Shown: positions 51,381 through 61,217, numbered from the stretch's first letter. The stretch: DNA of 64,000 nucleotides from an uncultured Christensenellaceae bacterium (GCA_910588465.1 CAJUOP010000005.1:1-64000); one strand, 5' to 3'. Notes: a model not told the origin generated them from the letters alone. Numbers and translations are program-made.

Positions 51381-53228
51381 TTATTCGCCATAAATAAATT
51401 TAACTATTCGTTCACTCGCTTTTTCAGTAGCCGCAATTATATCAGCCTTTTTCCAATATGGCTTACTCTCATTTCGATACTTCTCGACTAAAGCATTAGC
51501 AATCGGATACTTACTATTGATATAACCAGTTTTATCTTCAAGTTTTGTTGACACCTTTGTTCTAAACCACTCATTACCAATAGCTCGATTTATCTTTCCT
51601 TCAAGGAGTATTTTATTACCTAATTTATTTACAATTCCATTAAATTCATCTTTGTCCACAATGCCAGCATCTCTTCTAATTTCAGAAATGTTTTTGCCAC
51701 TATATGGCATAATATGTTCTATATCATACTTATCACCCAACTTAAACTCAGCATCTGATTCGCGTGCAAAAAGATATTCATTTAAATATACAAGTGCATA
51801 CCCATCATAATCCTGCAATTTTCCTTTAATATCTTCTCTATCCCAAGTTGCGCGAATATGATTATCAAAATCATTTGTAATTTTTTCTATCGATATGCTC
51901 TCGTCAGCCAAACTTACTTCTTCTTTAAACAAAAATGTTTTAAAATATTTACTAGAATACCCATAATCAACGAGTTCTAATAAAGCGAACAAACGGATCA
52001 TGCAATCGAGAATCGGCATTATACTTTCTTCTGAAACATCATCTTCATTCAATCTATAAAAATAGCTTGCCAAAAATAGTTTTGAGTTTTCGTTAAACTT
52101 CAGTAAAACTTTTACTTGAGGATAGCTTGAAATTTTTGCCCAAATTTTAACCAATTTCAACATGTCGGAACACATCGACATGGGGTCGTTAATTAGTTTT
52201 TTATTGGTTTCCGTATAATATCTTCTTACGCCAGGCACCGTAACGTCAGGAGCACCCGTTGCTCTAATTGTATCTCCGTTGCGAGTACGCACATAATACA
52301 TGTACTGCATTAAAATCGCGTTGATATCTGCGATATCCGCATTTTCCAACTCGCCTATAAGTTCGTTTAGCTGTTCCCATAGCTCCTTAAATTCAGTTTC
52401 TTTACACACGGCTTTAGCCGCCGCATACAATTGTGCGGAAATAATATCCGAGTCATAAAGCGGTAATCCATCGGAATTCAAAGAATTAAACATTGTAATT
52501 GCTTGTTCTACTTGCCAACTTTTTATTTCAATAACTTCACAGTTATCAGTAATAGACTTAGCAATATTATTTAGTTGCGAATCAGACAGTTCACTTATTT
52601 TGTTATAGAAGAACTTATAATTTTTGAAAAAATTAGTATATCGGTTATCCTTTTGTTTGTATTTAATTTTAACTACATTTACTTCCGCAGTAACATAGTC
52701 TGTGGCTTTGAGTATGGTTTGTAGCTCAGTTTTATACTGTTCGTTAATGGAGCAATTTTCAAGAATAGGCGTTCGACTACAAATTACTGTATCTTTTACT
52801 TTGTCTGGTCTATCTGAAATATCTTCAGTTTCCGCCTTGTACAATATCCCCATTATTCTTCTTCGGCGCTCTTGAAGTCCACGACATAATCCCGCCGAGT
52901 CTTCATCGCTAATCGTCCTTTCTATTGCAATATTAATTCTAACCAGTAAGGCTTTTAACAGCAATAAAAAAGTTGTCGTTCGCTGTTGCCCATCAATAAG
53001 ATCGTATTTTGTATCATCTTCTTGACAGTTAATAATTATCGTGCCAAAGAAGTACCTATCCTTGCTTCCGCCCTCGACATAATCATTTATGTCTTGCCAT
53101 AACTTATCGCAATTATTGATACCCCAAGAATATGCACGTTGATATGCTGGTATTGTAAAAATCGTATCTTCTTCAAGCTTTAGATAGTCACCGATTTTCT
53201 TTAATTTAGGTTCAATATTCTTTGCCAT
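51381..53228 (-). CDS. DUF262/DUF1524 protein (GmrSD-like modification-dependent restriction candidate)
   Basis: A 615-residue protein. The DUF262 (ParB-like NTPase/GmrS) domain has IPAYQRAYSWG at residues 26-36 and the DGQQRTTT motif at 79-86. The C-terminal part has YDIEHIMPYSGKN near residue 500 and NKLGNKILLEGKINRAIGN, the His-Me finger nuclease pattern of DUF1524/GmrD. Single-chain GmrSD-type proteins cut DNA carrying modified cytosines from phage. That activity is inferred from domains only. The gene is AT-rich and the base use differs from chromosomal neighbours. It is the larger gene inside the 34-bp repeats. Confidence 0.85.
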   Translation of the reverse strand: MAKNIEPKLKKIGDYLKLEEDTIFTIPAYQRAYSWGINNCDKLWQDINDYVEGGSKDRYFFGTIIINCQEDDTKYDLIDGQQRTTTFLLLLKALLVRINIAIERTISDEDSAGLCRGLQERRRRIMGILYKAETEDISDRPDKVKDTVICSRTPILENCSINEQYKTELQTILKATDYVTAEVNVVKIKYKQKDNRYTNFFKNYKFFYNKISELSDSQLNNIAKSITDNCEVIEIKSWQVEQAITMFNSLNSDGLPLYDSDIISAQLYAAAKAVCKETEFKELWEQLNELIGELENADIADINAILMQYMYYVRTRNGDTIRATGAPDVTVPGVRRYYTETNKKLINDPMSMCSDMLKLVKIWAKISSYPQVKVLLKFNENSKLFLASYFYRLNEDDVSEESIMPILDCMIRLFALLELVDYGYSSKYFKTFLFKEEVSLADESISIEKITNDFDNHIRATWDREDIKGKLQDYDGYALVYLNEYLFARESDAEFKLGDKYDIEHIMPYSGKNISEIRRDAGIVDKDEFNGIVNKLGNKILLEGKINRAIGNEWFRTKVSTKLEDKTGYINSKYPIANALVEKYRNESKPYWKKADIIAATEKASERIVKFIYGE

Positions 53229-53323
53229 TGTACAACTCCTATAATTATTTAAAAATTGAATGTGTTATAAACGAATTCTAAATTAATTTGCTACCAATAC
53301 TTAGCCAATGTTAGCAATCTGCT

Positions 53324-54148
53324 TTAATCTTTCCTGCCTTCTGCAAGCAATCTCGAATTACTTTGCTGTAATACACGCAGCTGTGATTTAGCCATATTGT
53401 TTAGCTGTACAAGCCGCTCGCATTGCGGTACATTCTGCTCAATCAGAATCGCGTTATAACTCTCCATATTGGCAATCACAAGTAAATGTTCGATTGTCGC
53501 AAAATCGCGGATATTGCCTTTGAGAGTAGGATTTTCCTTCCGCCATTGTGCCGCCGTTTTACCGAACAGCGCAACATTTAACAAGTCGGCTTCATCGGCA
53601 TAAACATACTTCAACTGTTCGTCCGTAAGCGTCGGTACAATATTCTCTTTGATAGCGTCGGTATGTATTCGGTAATTGACTTTTGCAAGCTCGCGCTTTG
53701 CCGACCACTCCAACGCCTTTTGTTCTTGCGCTTTCAGACGCTGGAATTCTGTAACCAAATACAATTTGAATTCGGGGCTTAACCAACTCGCAAATTCAAA
53801 CGCAATATCTCTATGGGCATACGTGCCGCCGTTGTTACCGGACTTTGAAACTATGCCGATCGAATTTGTGCTTTCAATCCATTTTTGCGGAGAAAGGTAA
53901 AAACTGTGCCTGCCCGCCGCACTCTCAAAGGTCTCGAATTCGTGTCCTTTGAAATCGGGATTATGCAGTCTTTCCCAAAGTCCGAGATATGAAATAACGT
54001 CCTTGTTCCGCATCCAAGTCGCTATCGGCACTTTCGGCTCGGACGGATTTGCATACCGAGCTAAATCGGTTAACGAAATATAGTCGTCTTTGTTGATTTT
54101 CTTAAAACGGACGTCTATCCCGTTTACCGTAAATTCATTGTTTGCCAT
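53324..54148 (-). CDS. KilA-N domain protein
   Basis: A 274-residue protein. Residues ~1-110 match a KilA-N DNA-binding domain (DDYISLTDLARYANPSEPKV, then WMRNKDVISYLGLWERLHNP, and GGTYAHRDIAFEFASWLSPEF). The remainder is a helical region ending QLRVLQQSNSRLLAEGRKD. Such proteins are common in phages and mobile elements as anti-repressor-like or regulatory factors. The ATG at 54148 has AAGGAGA four bases ahead; a 49-codon upstream frame is not credible. It pairs with the DUF262 gene. Confidence 0.85.
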   Translation of the reverse strand: MANNEFTVNGIDVRFKKINKDDYISLTDLARYANPSEPKVPIATWMRNKDVISYLGLWERLHNPDFKGHEFETFESAAGRHSFYLSPQKWIESTNSIGIVSKSGNNGGTYAHRDIAFEFASWLSPEFKLYLVTEFQRLKAQEQKALEWSAKRELAKVNYRIHTDAIKENIVPTLTDEQLKYVYADEADLLNVALFGKTAAQWRKENPTLKGNIRDFATIEHLLVIANMESYNAILIEQNVPQCERLVQLNNMAKSQLRVLQQSNSRLLAEGRKD

Positions 54149-54318
54149 TTTATCTCCTTTTGCATTTGCTTTTTTCGTTCCCATATATAAACTACGAAAG
54201 CTGATTTCTGCGCTTCGCTTGAAATTGCAACCATTCGGTTGCGCGCCTACGTAGCCCTTTCTGTTTTGAAGGGCGGCGAGCGTACTTGTGAGCAAGCTCC
54301 CAGATACGCTCTTCTACT

Positions 54319-54352
54319 TATCAAGCGAATAGAACGCCTTAATTATTCCATT
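54319..54352. repeat. 34-bp direct repeat, copy 2 (cargo cassette edge)
   Basis: Second copy of the repeat at 51303-51336 (30/34 matches), just after the stop of the sigma/HTH gene. The two copies bracket the DUF262 and KilA-N genes. Confidence 0.75.
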
Positions 54353-54371
54353 TTAGCAAAAATTTTTGAAA

Positions 54372-55499
54372 CTATTTTTTCTTGCGGAATTCGGGATTAC
54401 TGAAATGCGGCATAGGACCTTCTCCGAATATGTCTATTATCTGCTCGCGAATCGGACGCGGATCGTCTTCGTCTACAACAACGATATTCTGATATTTCCT
54501 GCGAAAGTCCTTATACCGTTTCTCCAACCGTTCCCTTTGCTTCGGCAAGAATCTCTTTTGAATAAACTCTTCGGCGGTCATATCCAACCGCTTACATATC
54601 TTTTCCGCTTCCGCGTATAGCTTATCGAAGTTCGTAGGCTTCGGCTTTTCTTTCAGTGTTTTCTTCCGATACTCCACTTCCTCACATAAGGCAAGATATA
54701 CCCACCGCAATTCGTCTATTTGTCCGTCGAATATATCGTAATAAATCTTTCGGCTATGAAGCGGCAATTCGTTCATTCGATTCCCAAACTCGAACTCCGC
54801 TTCTTCAAAAGATTTGTATTTTGCAAACGGGCGGATAATCAAGTATGTAAGCCCGAACTTAAAATACTCGCGGTAGCTGTAAAACCAACTGATAATTTCC
54901 GCTTGTTCCTCTTCCGGCATAATAAACCGAAACATATCCCAAGCAATATCTTCGTCATCGTCGGTGCGGAACTTATCCAGAAACTTTTCCCACTGCGCTT
55001 CCGCTCTCGCTTCGGCGCTTTCGTTAGCGCCGCTTATAAACTCATCTATTTTTGCAAGACGTTTTGCAACATAGCTTTGCGTTTTCCCAAGCTCTTCCGC
55101 CATCTCGGTTTGCGTACAGTCGTCTACGTAATACAGCTCGTAAATCTTTCTATCTTCCTCAGAAAAGACCAACAATCGTTTTTCTATTGTTGCTTGCTCG
55201 ACAATGCTTTCAAGCGCACCGCTTTGTTTTTCGTCAAGCAACGTACCGTCGTCGTTCTCCATATCTATCTTTTTGTAGTACGTTCTTCCCTCCGCTTTAA
55301 CGTATGTAGCTTTATGCGCTTCCGCTCTGCGTTCGTTGTTATACATTTCGGTATCCAACTCCACAAGGCGGTCAAACTGATACTCCGTTACTTCGCACGA
55401 CGAAAGCTTACCCCTATCGTAGAAGTAATATAGAAGCATTCCTTCGGTCGCCGCAGGTTGTCTTTGCTTATTTAGTTTATACGCACGTGTTTCGGGCAT
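54372..55499 (-). CDS. Sigma-factor-like HTH protein of the element
   Basis: A 375-residue acidic and basic mixed protein. Residues ~100-155 (EKRLLVFSEEDRKIYELYYV, then DDCTQTEMAEELGKTQSYVA, KRLAKIDEF) are a sigma-70 region-4-like helix-turn-helix. The rest, about 220 helical residues, is not recognised. Proteins with this plan occur in clostridial conjugative and mobilizable elements and may regulate transfer or excision; that is an inference. It lies 18 bases downstream of abiH. Confidence 0.65.
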   Translation of the reverse strand: MPETRAYKLNKQRQPAATEGMLLYYFYDRGKLSSCEVTEYQFDRLVELDTEMYNNERRAEAHKATYVKAEGRTYYKKIDMENDDGTLLDEKQSGALESIVEQATIEKRLLVFSEEDRKIYELYYVDDCTQTEMAEELGKTQSYVAKRLAKIDEFISGANESAEARAEAQWEKFLDKFRTDDDEDIAWDMFRFIMPEEEQAEIISWFYSYREYFKFGLTYLIIRPFAKYKSFEEAEFEFGNRMNELPLHSRKIYYDIFDGQIDELRWVYLALCEEVEYRKKTLKEKPKPTNFDKLYAEAEKICKRLDMTAEEFIQKRFLPKQRERLEKRYKDFRRKYQNIVVVDEDDPRPIREQIIDIFGEGPMPHFSNPEFRKKK

Positions 55500-55517
55500 A
55501 AAAATCTTTTGTCCTTT

Positions 55518-56564
55518 TTAGCTTGCCTTCGCTTGACCAATTACTTGTGCTACAATATTGTTTAAATCTTTAAAAATATTTGTACCTGTAACATGAACAC
55601 GACTCTGCAAAGAACCTCTTTGCTCTTTCTCAACATTACCTAATTTAAATAGTTTATTTCGTTGCTTATCTTCAAATCGCTTAATATCAGTTCTTAAAAG
55701 TTCATTCTCAGGAGCCTCATAGCAGTGAAGAATTACTCGTAATTCGCCGCTTTGTTTTAACATGTGGCAAATTTTTTCCCACCAAAATTTATCTGTATCT
55801 CCAAGTGACATTCCATATACATAAATGAGATGACTAGAAGCTAACACTTGCAATGTCTGTTTATATGTATTTTCCTCATTTATTATATCTGTTTGCGACT
55901 TTATTAATTGTGCCATATAGTATGTATCATAAGACTTAAAACATTCTGTATTCGATATTTGTGATTCATCATGTACTCCAAGAACCATATCTTTTTCTAC
56001 AGTTCCATGAACATGTATCAATTTACCCATTGAGTTATTATGATTACCATGCTGCTTCCACCCTGCTAATCTATTTGTATGTGAACATAATAAATCCAAA
56101 GTATTGGTATAATTAAAATCTATAAAATTAAAAGATATCCCACTACTATAGCAAGAAATCAATGATTGTATCTGCCCTTTCGGAACAGCTCGAAATCCTA
56201 TCGTCAAATTATTTACTGCTTTTGAAAAGTTTTCCGCAATAACAGGCAATTTTTCTTTACTCAATTCCAATTTTTTTTGCTCAACTTTCAAATATTCTGC
56301 GAGAGCTGTGCAAAAATGGCTATGGCAATAACAATAATCTTCCACTGAAAAATTATCATTGATGCAAGATGTTTGTTTCCCAAATGCCATTTCGGCATTA
56401 GACCAAAGCGGCAAATCACAATTAATAATATTCTTTTTAAATTTTTGTATTATCTCATCATCTTGTACTTGTATGTTACGATAAATATCAATGAAATCCT
56501 TATATTGAGTCGCTAAACCCAAGTTTATATCAAAACCATTCCCAATCATAAAAGTAATATTCAT
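55518..56564 (-). CDS. abiH: AbiH-family abortive infection protein
   Basis: A 348-residue protein starting NITFMIGNGFDINLGLATQYKDFI, the AbiH signature of a nucleotide-binding-like N-terminus. Downstream are FIDFNYTNTLD, HVHGTVEKDMVLGVHD and LIYVYGMSLGDTDKFWWEKI, all family features. AbiH in lactococci blocks phage by an unknown mechanism; the SIR2-like plan (GNGFD, HGT) suggests NAD or nucleotide binding. GAGGAG precedes the ATG. It sits between the restriction genes and the sigma-like gene. Confidence 0.87.
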   Translation of the reverse strand: MNITFMIGNGFDINLGLATQYKDFIDIYRNIQVQDDEIIQKFKKNIINCDLPLWSNAEMAFGKQTSCINDNFSVEDYCYCHSHFCTALAEYLKVEQKKLELSKEKLPVIAENFSKAVNNLTIGFRAVPKGQIQSLISCYSSGISFNFIDFNYTNTLDLLCSHTNRLAGWKQHGNHNNSMGKLIHVHGTVEKDMVLGVHDESQISNTECFKSYDTYYMAQLIKSQTDIINEENTYKQTLQVLASSHLIYVYGMSLGDTDKFWWEKICHMLKQSGELRVILHCYEAPENELLRTDIKRFEDKQRNKLFKLGNVEKEQRGSLQSRVHVTGTNIFKDLNNIVAQVIGQAKAS

Positions 56565-56620
56565 ATTTATTCTTACTCCTCGTGTCGTAAAAATTTATTA
56601 TTATACCGTTCAAAGTCTCA

Positions 56621-57718
56621 TTATCCGCCATGTGGTTTCTGTTTTTCTTCAAGAAAATCTAAATACTGTCGATACTTTTTTATCATCGAATTTTTTACAT
56701 AATGTTCCATAAAAATATAATCCGGTTCATTATTAACATTTATCGGTAACATTATTTTGATTTTTTCAGCACGTTTATTAGAAATAGATAAGCCATGCCC
56801 AAAAAACTCATGCAATCCCGATAAACATTTTGATATAAAAAGCATTGTAAATTCGCTCATAGCATATTTTGGAAATAAAGCGGTAACATGAGTATCAAGT
56901 GCCATCTTTGAAGGCTGATAATAGGCTAACCCCGCCCCTCCATCGCCATCGTTATTTAATGTAATACAATGCCCAGCAATTATCTTTTTAGGATTTTCTA
57001 TAAAACCCTTTAAACCATTATTTATATTCCTTGCTGAGACTAAAGGAATCCTTCCTTTCAAAAGCCTTGCCATATTTCCTTCTTTACCGCGCACTAATCT
57101 AAACATCTTAATAATTGGAATTGGTCGCCACTTTTTTCGGCTTAACCCTTCAATTTCAGTAACGTCGCCCAAATCGACAAGACGGCTCTCAAGCCAAAGG
57201 CGATAACGTTTTTCCATTACACTCAATGTATTACGAGAATAATTTTTCACGAATTGAATGTCTATCTCATCGCTCTCATTAACAGGGAGTAAGGCTTCAA
57301 GTCGCTCCATTCTTCCCAATGTTGCCCCATTGCCACCCCAATTAAATTTTGCTTTCATTTGATTTCTGAGAATAGTAATATAAAATAGAGCTGTATTTTT
57401 GTCAAGCAATGCCCCAGTAACTATATGTATGTTTTGACCTGTAATAAATCTATGTGGTTGATAAAAAGCTGTTTGCGTATCTAAGCCAACCGTAATACAC
57501 CCGCCCTCATCACTCCCAAATTGATAATTATCTGTACTTACAAACCGAGTAACACCATTTTGAAGATCAGATCTTGTAATATACGGAACAATATTTTCAC
57601 TCCCTTCTTTTAATCTAATGCTATCAACGCTACTACTGGTTGCGACAATATGTAAAAAACCATTCTCGCCAAAAACCTCAAATTTTTTCCACGCTTTTTT
57701 CTCAAGACTCTGCATCAT
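56621..57718 (-). CDS. DNA specificity subunit of the BcgI-like restriction-modification system
   Basis: A 365-residue specificity protein with two target-recognition halves (about 10-190 and 200-365), each ending in a helical spacer (ESDEIDIQFVKNYSRNTLSVMEKRYRLWL and the C-terminal LPINVNNEPDYIFMEHYVKN). It would direct the upstream methylase/nuclease to a split recognition site. I take the ATG at 57718, seven bases after GGAGG, overlapping the partner gene by 17 bases. BcgIB is of similar size. The target sequence cannot be predicted. Confidence 0.82.
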   Translation of the reverse strand: MMQSLEKKAWKKFEVFGENGFLHIVATSSSVDSIRLKEGSENIVPYITRSDLQNGVTRFVSTDNYQFGSDEGGCITVGLDTQTAFYQPHRFITGQNIHIVTGALLDKNTALFYITILRNQMKAKFNWGGNGATLGRMERLEALLPVNESDEIDIQFVKNYSRNTLSVMEKRYRLWLESRLVDLGDVTEIEGLSRKKWRPIPIIKMFRLVRGKEGNMARLLKGRIPLVSARNINNGLKGFIENPKKIIAGHCITLNNDGDGGAGLAYYQPSKMALDTHVTALFPKYAMSEFTMLFISKCLSGLHEFFGHGLSISNKRAEKIKIMLPINVNNEPDYIFMEHYVKNSMIKKYRQYLDFLEEKQKPHGG

Positions 57719-59615
57719 CGTCTTCCTCCTCAAATAGATATTCACGATTCTGCATAATCATTGAAAACTCGAAAGTTAAGTAATCACCTATTACCTTTTC
57801 AAAATCATTATCAGTCGGAATTTCATCGTTAAAATAATAGAATGAATGTAACCATTCATCTTCCAATGTCACCGTAGATTCTACGCAAAATTTTGACGGT
57901 GCTTCAACTTTATCGTTCCACACATCTAATAAATGTTTGCGCTTATCTTTAGCCGAATCTCCTTCGACAAGACCTATGTGAGCATGAACCTCGAATCCGT
58001 CATCTCTAAAATCAATAAATTTACAAACTTTATCTTTCGGATGCGCCTCATGCGCCGTAAATACAGCAATAACCGGATTTGTTCCCACACCATAAAAAGT
58101 ATCCGTATTGCAAGTAATTACACCTTCAAGAGTATGGTGCTTTATTATGCTTTCTTTAAATGCTTGTTCGTCTTTTGTCTTGCCTGTCATAGAGGACTGT
58201 GGAACAATTACAGCCGCTCTTGCTCCCTTCGTAAGCGAATCTAATAAATGCTCCACAAAAGAGAGTTCATACTGTGAAGGATCCGCTTTTGTACCTTGAG
58301 AATACGGCGGATTCATCATTCCTACTGTTGCACCTTTCATCTGTACTTCGGCAGGATTCTGCCGTAAAAAATCTTCACACTTTATATTGCTATTTCCATC
58401 ATCGCGAAGAATCATATTGGTTGCCGCAATTGCAAACATATTGCTTTGCAATTCATAACCATGCAATTGTTTCTTCTTTATATCATTCCTCTTCGTTGGG
58501 CTATCACCCGCTTTTTCGAGCATATGGTGCATTGCGGCAACAAGAAAACCAGCAGTGCCACAACACGGATCTAAAACAATATCGTTTGCTTGAACATTGA
58601 GCAATTCGCAAAATAAATCACAAATATGTCGAGGTGTAAGGATAATACCGAGCGATTGACCATCACCACCGGAATAACTCATAAACTCGCCATAAAATCT
58701 CCCGATAAAATCTTCACTGGTGCTGTGATATTTTATATTATCAAAAACATTTTTCTTTAAAAACTCAGTATAAAATTTAAGCGGTGTCTTCCCAAGCCTG
58801 CTGTCGATTTCATTTAAACGTGCACTTGTTCTAATAATAGCAAATTCACTCATCAATTTGTCGCGCTTGGCATCGGGCCCAACATTTGAAGCCTTAAGTC
58901 GACGTTTGATTGCTTCGTAAATTAGTTGCCCATCGTTAGTAGATTCATCACCCAATAAATCATCCACCTTAAAAAACTTATCATCTAAAGCTAAAAGAAT
59001 GCCCGAAACAACTAATGGCTTATCTTGGTCTTTAAGCGACCCGTATGTACGCAGATATTCATGCAAGTCAGCAGCATCTTTCAGTATTTCCTCTGTCGTT
59101 TTTTCTACATCTGTTTTTTCATTTAGAACATAGCGTGTATAATATTCATCAACATTTTCAATAGAAAAAGATGTAAACGATTCAACATCGGGTAGTTTCT
59201 TGTAACCTTCTCTGTCATCAACATATAATGGCGTTATTCTATGATGTTTCTCGTCACCAGAAACACCTACTGCAAAAACTTTTCTAAATGAACTATTTTG
59301 AGCAATATGCTTTGCATAAAAATATGCTCCATTAATCGCAAAATCGATAATGTCTTTTTGTTCTAAAGAAAGAATACCCGCATCAGTAAGTTTTTCATGT
59401 TTGGATATAGAAGGTTTATCCTCTATCACTACCACAAAATCTTTTACAACAAAAACATACTCTGGATATCCTGCTTTGCCAGTTCCTCGTTTTGAGGCAC
59501 TCTTCAAAACATCATTTATTTCTTTGACATTACTGCCTTGCGCATCATATTCTATTGATAAGTCATCAAGCTGACGCGCCACCCATAAATCGGTTTTAAT
59601 TTCTTTTTTAGCCAT
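57702..59615 (-). CDS. BcgI-like (type IIB/IIG) fused endonuclease and N6-adenine methyltransferase
   Basis: A 637-residue enzyme combining nuclease and methylase. The N-terminal domain (residues ~1-130) has YPEYVFVVKDFVVVIEDKPS, a PD-(D/E)xK-like motif with EDK as the catalytic pair. The methylase domain has motif I DPCCGTAGFLVAA (about 348-360) and motif IV NPPYSQG (about 434). BcgI subunit A is also 637 residues. With the S subunit it would cut both sides of its site and methylate it. It is preceded by a small HTH gene, typical of R-M control. AAGGAG precedes the ATG. Confidence 0.87.
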   Translation of the reverse strand: MAKKEIKTDLWVARQLDDLSIEYDAQGSNVKEINDVLKSASKRGTGKAGYPEYVFVVKDFVVVIEDKPSISKHEKLTDAGILSLEQKDIIDFAINGAYFYAKHIAQNSSFRKVFAVGVSGDEKHHRITPLYVDDREGYKKLPDVESFTSFSIENVDEYYTRYVLNEKTDVEKTTEEILKDAADLHEYLRTYGSLKDQDKPLVVSGILLALDDKFFKVDDLLGDESTNDGQLIYEAIKRRLKASNVGPDAKRDKLMSEFAIIRTSARLNEIDSRLGKTPLKFYTEFLKKNVFDNIKYHSTSEDFIGRFYGEFMSYSGGDGQSLGIILTPRHICDLFCELLNVQANDIVLDPCCGTAGFLVAAMHHMLEKAGDSPTKRNDIKKKQLHGYELQSNMFAIAATNMILRDDGNSNIKCEDFLRQNPAEVQMKGATVGMMNPPYSQGTKADPSQYELSFVEHLLDSLTKGARAAVIVPQSSMTGKTKDEQAFKESIIKHHTLEGVITCNTDTFYGVGTNPVIAVFTAHEAHPKDKVCKFIDFRDDGFEVHAHIGLVEGDSAKDKRKHLLDVWNDKVEAPSKFCVESTVTLEDEWLHSFYYFNDEIPTDNDFEKVIGDYLTFEFSMIMQNREYLFEEEDDDAES

Positions 59616-59652
59616 TATCTGTTTTCTCCTTAAAGTATTTCAATTTTGGGAG

Positions 59653-59856
59653 TCAATCCTCCACGATTTCCATTATATCGGATATATCGCAATTCAACAC
59701 TTTGCAAATTTTTAGCAATACCGAAGTTTTAACGTCCTCGTTTCTGCCGAGCTTTGCCATAGCGGTTGTCGTAATTCCAGCAGCTACACGCAAATCTTCT
59801 TTTCTCATATCTTTATCAATCAGTAGTTTCCACAACTTTTTATAGCTCGCCGCCAT
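59653..59856 (-). CDS. Small HTH (Cro/C1-like) regulator
   Basis: A 67-residue helix-turn-helix protein (YKKLWKLLIDKDMRKEDLRV, AAGITTTAMAKLGRNEDVKT, SVLLKICKVLNCDISDIMEI) that lies 37 bases before the R-M gene on the same strand. Its size and place match a controller protein timing nuclease expression after transfer. It has no partner binding site that I could confirm. Confidence 0.88.
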   Translation of the reverse strand: MAASYKKLWKLLIDKDMRKEDLRVAAGITTTAMAKLGRNEDVKTSVLLKICKVLNCDISDIMEIVED

Positions 59857-59951
59857 TTCAAAATCTCCTACTCTTTATTCGATATTCTTATTTTAGCACA
59901 CTTAAAAGAAAAACGCAAGATAATCTCCAAAATTTGGAGAACTTTTTCCAA

Positions 59952-59984
59952 ACAAAAAACGGCTCTACTTTTTTGTAAAGCCGT
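59952..59984 (-). terminator. Terminator after the MBL-fold gene
   Basis: ACGGCTTTAC and GTAGAGCCGT form a 10-bp stem, and TTTTTTG follows on the minus strand, 10 bases beyond the stop. It separates the MBL gene from the HTH/R-M operon. Confidence 0.85.
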
Positions 59985-59994
59985 CCGTCAAAAT

Positions 59995-61185
59995 TTAATC
60001 TATAAAGTATAAATACTTATCCTTTTGGTTCACACAATAAAATTCTTTTCTATCATCAATTAAACTATCGATAGTGTAACTACTTGGATGTTTGTGTCTA
60101 TTGCCATATCCAAATGGAATAATATAAATATTCGATTCAATATTATTTTTTAAAATGGCATCCCAATTATCTTTAGAACCATGATGTGGTATTTGAAGTA
60201 TCAAATTTTCTCGTTCACCCTTTATATGGTTAATCTTACTTGTAATAACCGAATCCAACATGGCATCACTTGTAAGAATTGAAACAACACTGTTACTTAC
60301 TTTCATTCTATAAAAGTAATCGTTAAAATCGCAACAATAATGTCTATAATAATGGTTTTTAATATAATTTTCAAAATAATGCAATCCATTATTATAAGGG
60401 CAGATTGAAACGGCGTTTGAATATATAGGAAAATGCACGAGCAAAATAGACGTCAAATTTAAAGCATTGCCCTTCCCGAAAATTGATTCATATATACCTC
60501 GCAGTTCATTCAAAGCATCTTTATTATTAAGAATTATGCTTATTAGATCTTTTGATTTAAATTTATCGAAAAAACTATCTAATAGTTCATATAATTGGTT
60601 TAATTTTTTACCGTAAACACGGCTTTGAATTAAATTAAACTGCCAGTACGGATTATTTTTATAACCGACATCGAATTTCTCGGCCGCATAAACAACATTT
60701 CTATTATTATTTAACTTTTCATCATTTCTAATATAAGCTACTAATTCTCGATATCTAATAAAATCTCTACTTTCATCAACTCCATATAGACCGCACATAA
60801 AATAAAACAAACTTATATTATTTTGCACGTTATATTCTGTTCCCTGGTCGTTTTGTTCTTGAAAAATTGATAAAGCCAGCGTTGCACGAATAACATCATT
60901 ATTTTCACCCAGATATGGTAAATAGATTTTATTTACTTTTGCTTTATGCAATAGATACATCAATCCACTAAAATGGTCTTTATGCAGGTGTGAAATAACA
61001 ACAAAATCTATAATCGGCTTTTCTTTGTCATACAGAAATGATTTGACATAATTATCTATACAATCATTAACATAGTTTTGTTTATTTTCTGTCCCGCAAT
61101 CAAACACAAACTGATATGTGCCGTGCATCAACGAGCCGGTATAAAATAAACCTTGTCCGACCGGGTGAAATTCAAAACGATTCAT
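59995..61185 (-). CDS. Metallo-beta-lactamase-fold protein (ComEC-like MBL)
   Basis: A 396-residue protein with the metallo-beta-lactamase motif SHLHKDHFSG (near 68-77) and, near residue 330, LQIPHHGSKDNWDAIL, the pattern of the ComEC/Rec2 C-terminal MBL domain. No membrane helices are present, so it is a soluble relative, not a DNA uptake channel. The middle ~200 residues are AT-rich and not recognised. The ATG at 61185 has GGAGG 8 bases upstream. It lies 32 bases after the rlmD tail on the same strand, so it may be transcribed from the host rlmD promoter. A defence role is possible given the neighbours but is not shown. Confidence 0.7.
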   Translation of the reverse strand: MNRFEFHPVGQGLFYTGSLMHGTYQFVFDCGTENKQNYVNDCIDNYVKSFLYDKEKPIIDFVVISHLHKDHFSGLMYLLHKAKVNKIYLPYLGENNDVIRATLALSIFQEQNDQGTEYNVQNNISLFYFMCGLYGVDESRDFIRYRELVAYIRNDEKLNNNRNVVYAAEKFDVGYKNNPYWQFNLIQSRVYGKKLNQLYELLDSFFDKFKSKDLISIILNNKDALNELRGIYESIFGKGNALNLTSILLVHFPIYSNAVSICPYNNGLHYFENYIKNHYYRHYCCDFNDYFYRMKVSNSVVSILTSDAMLDSVITSKINHIKGERENLILQIPHHGSKDNWDAILKNNIESNIYIIPFGYGNRHKHPSSYTIDSLIDDRKEFYCVNQKDKYLYFID

Positions 61186-61217
61186 TAAATTTTCCTCCAA
61201 TGTATTTTTATATCTTA

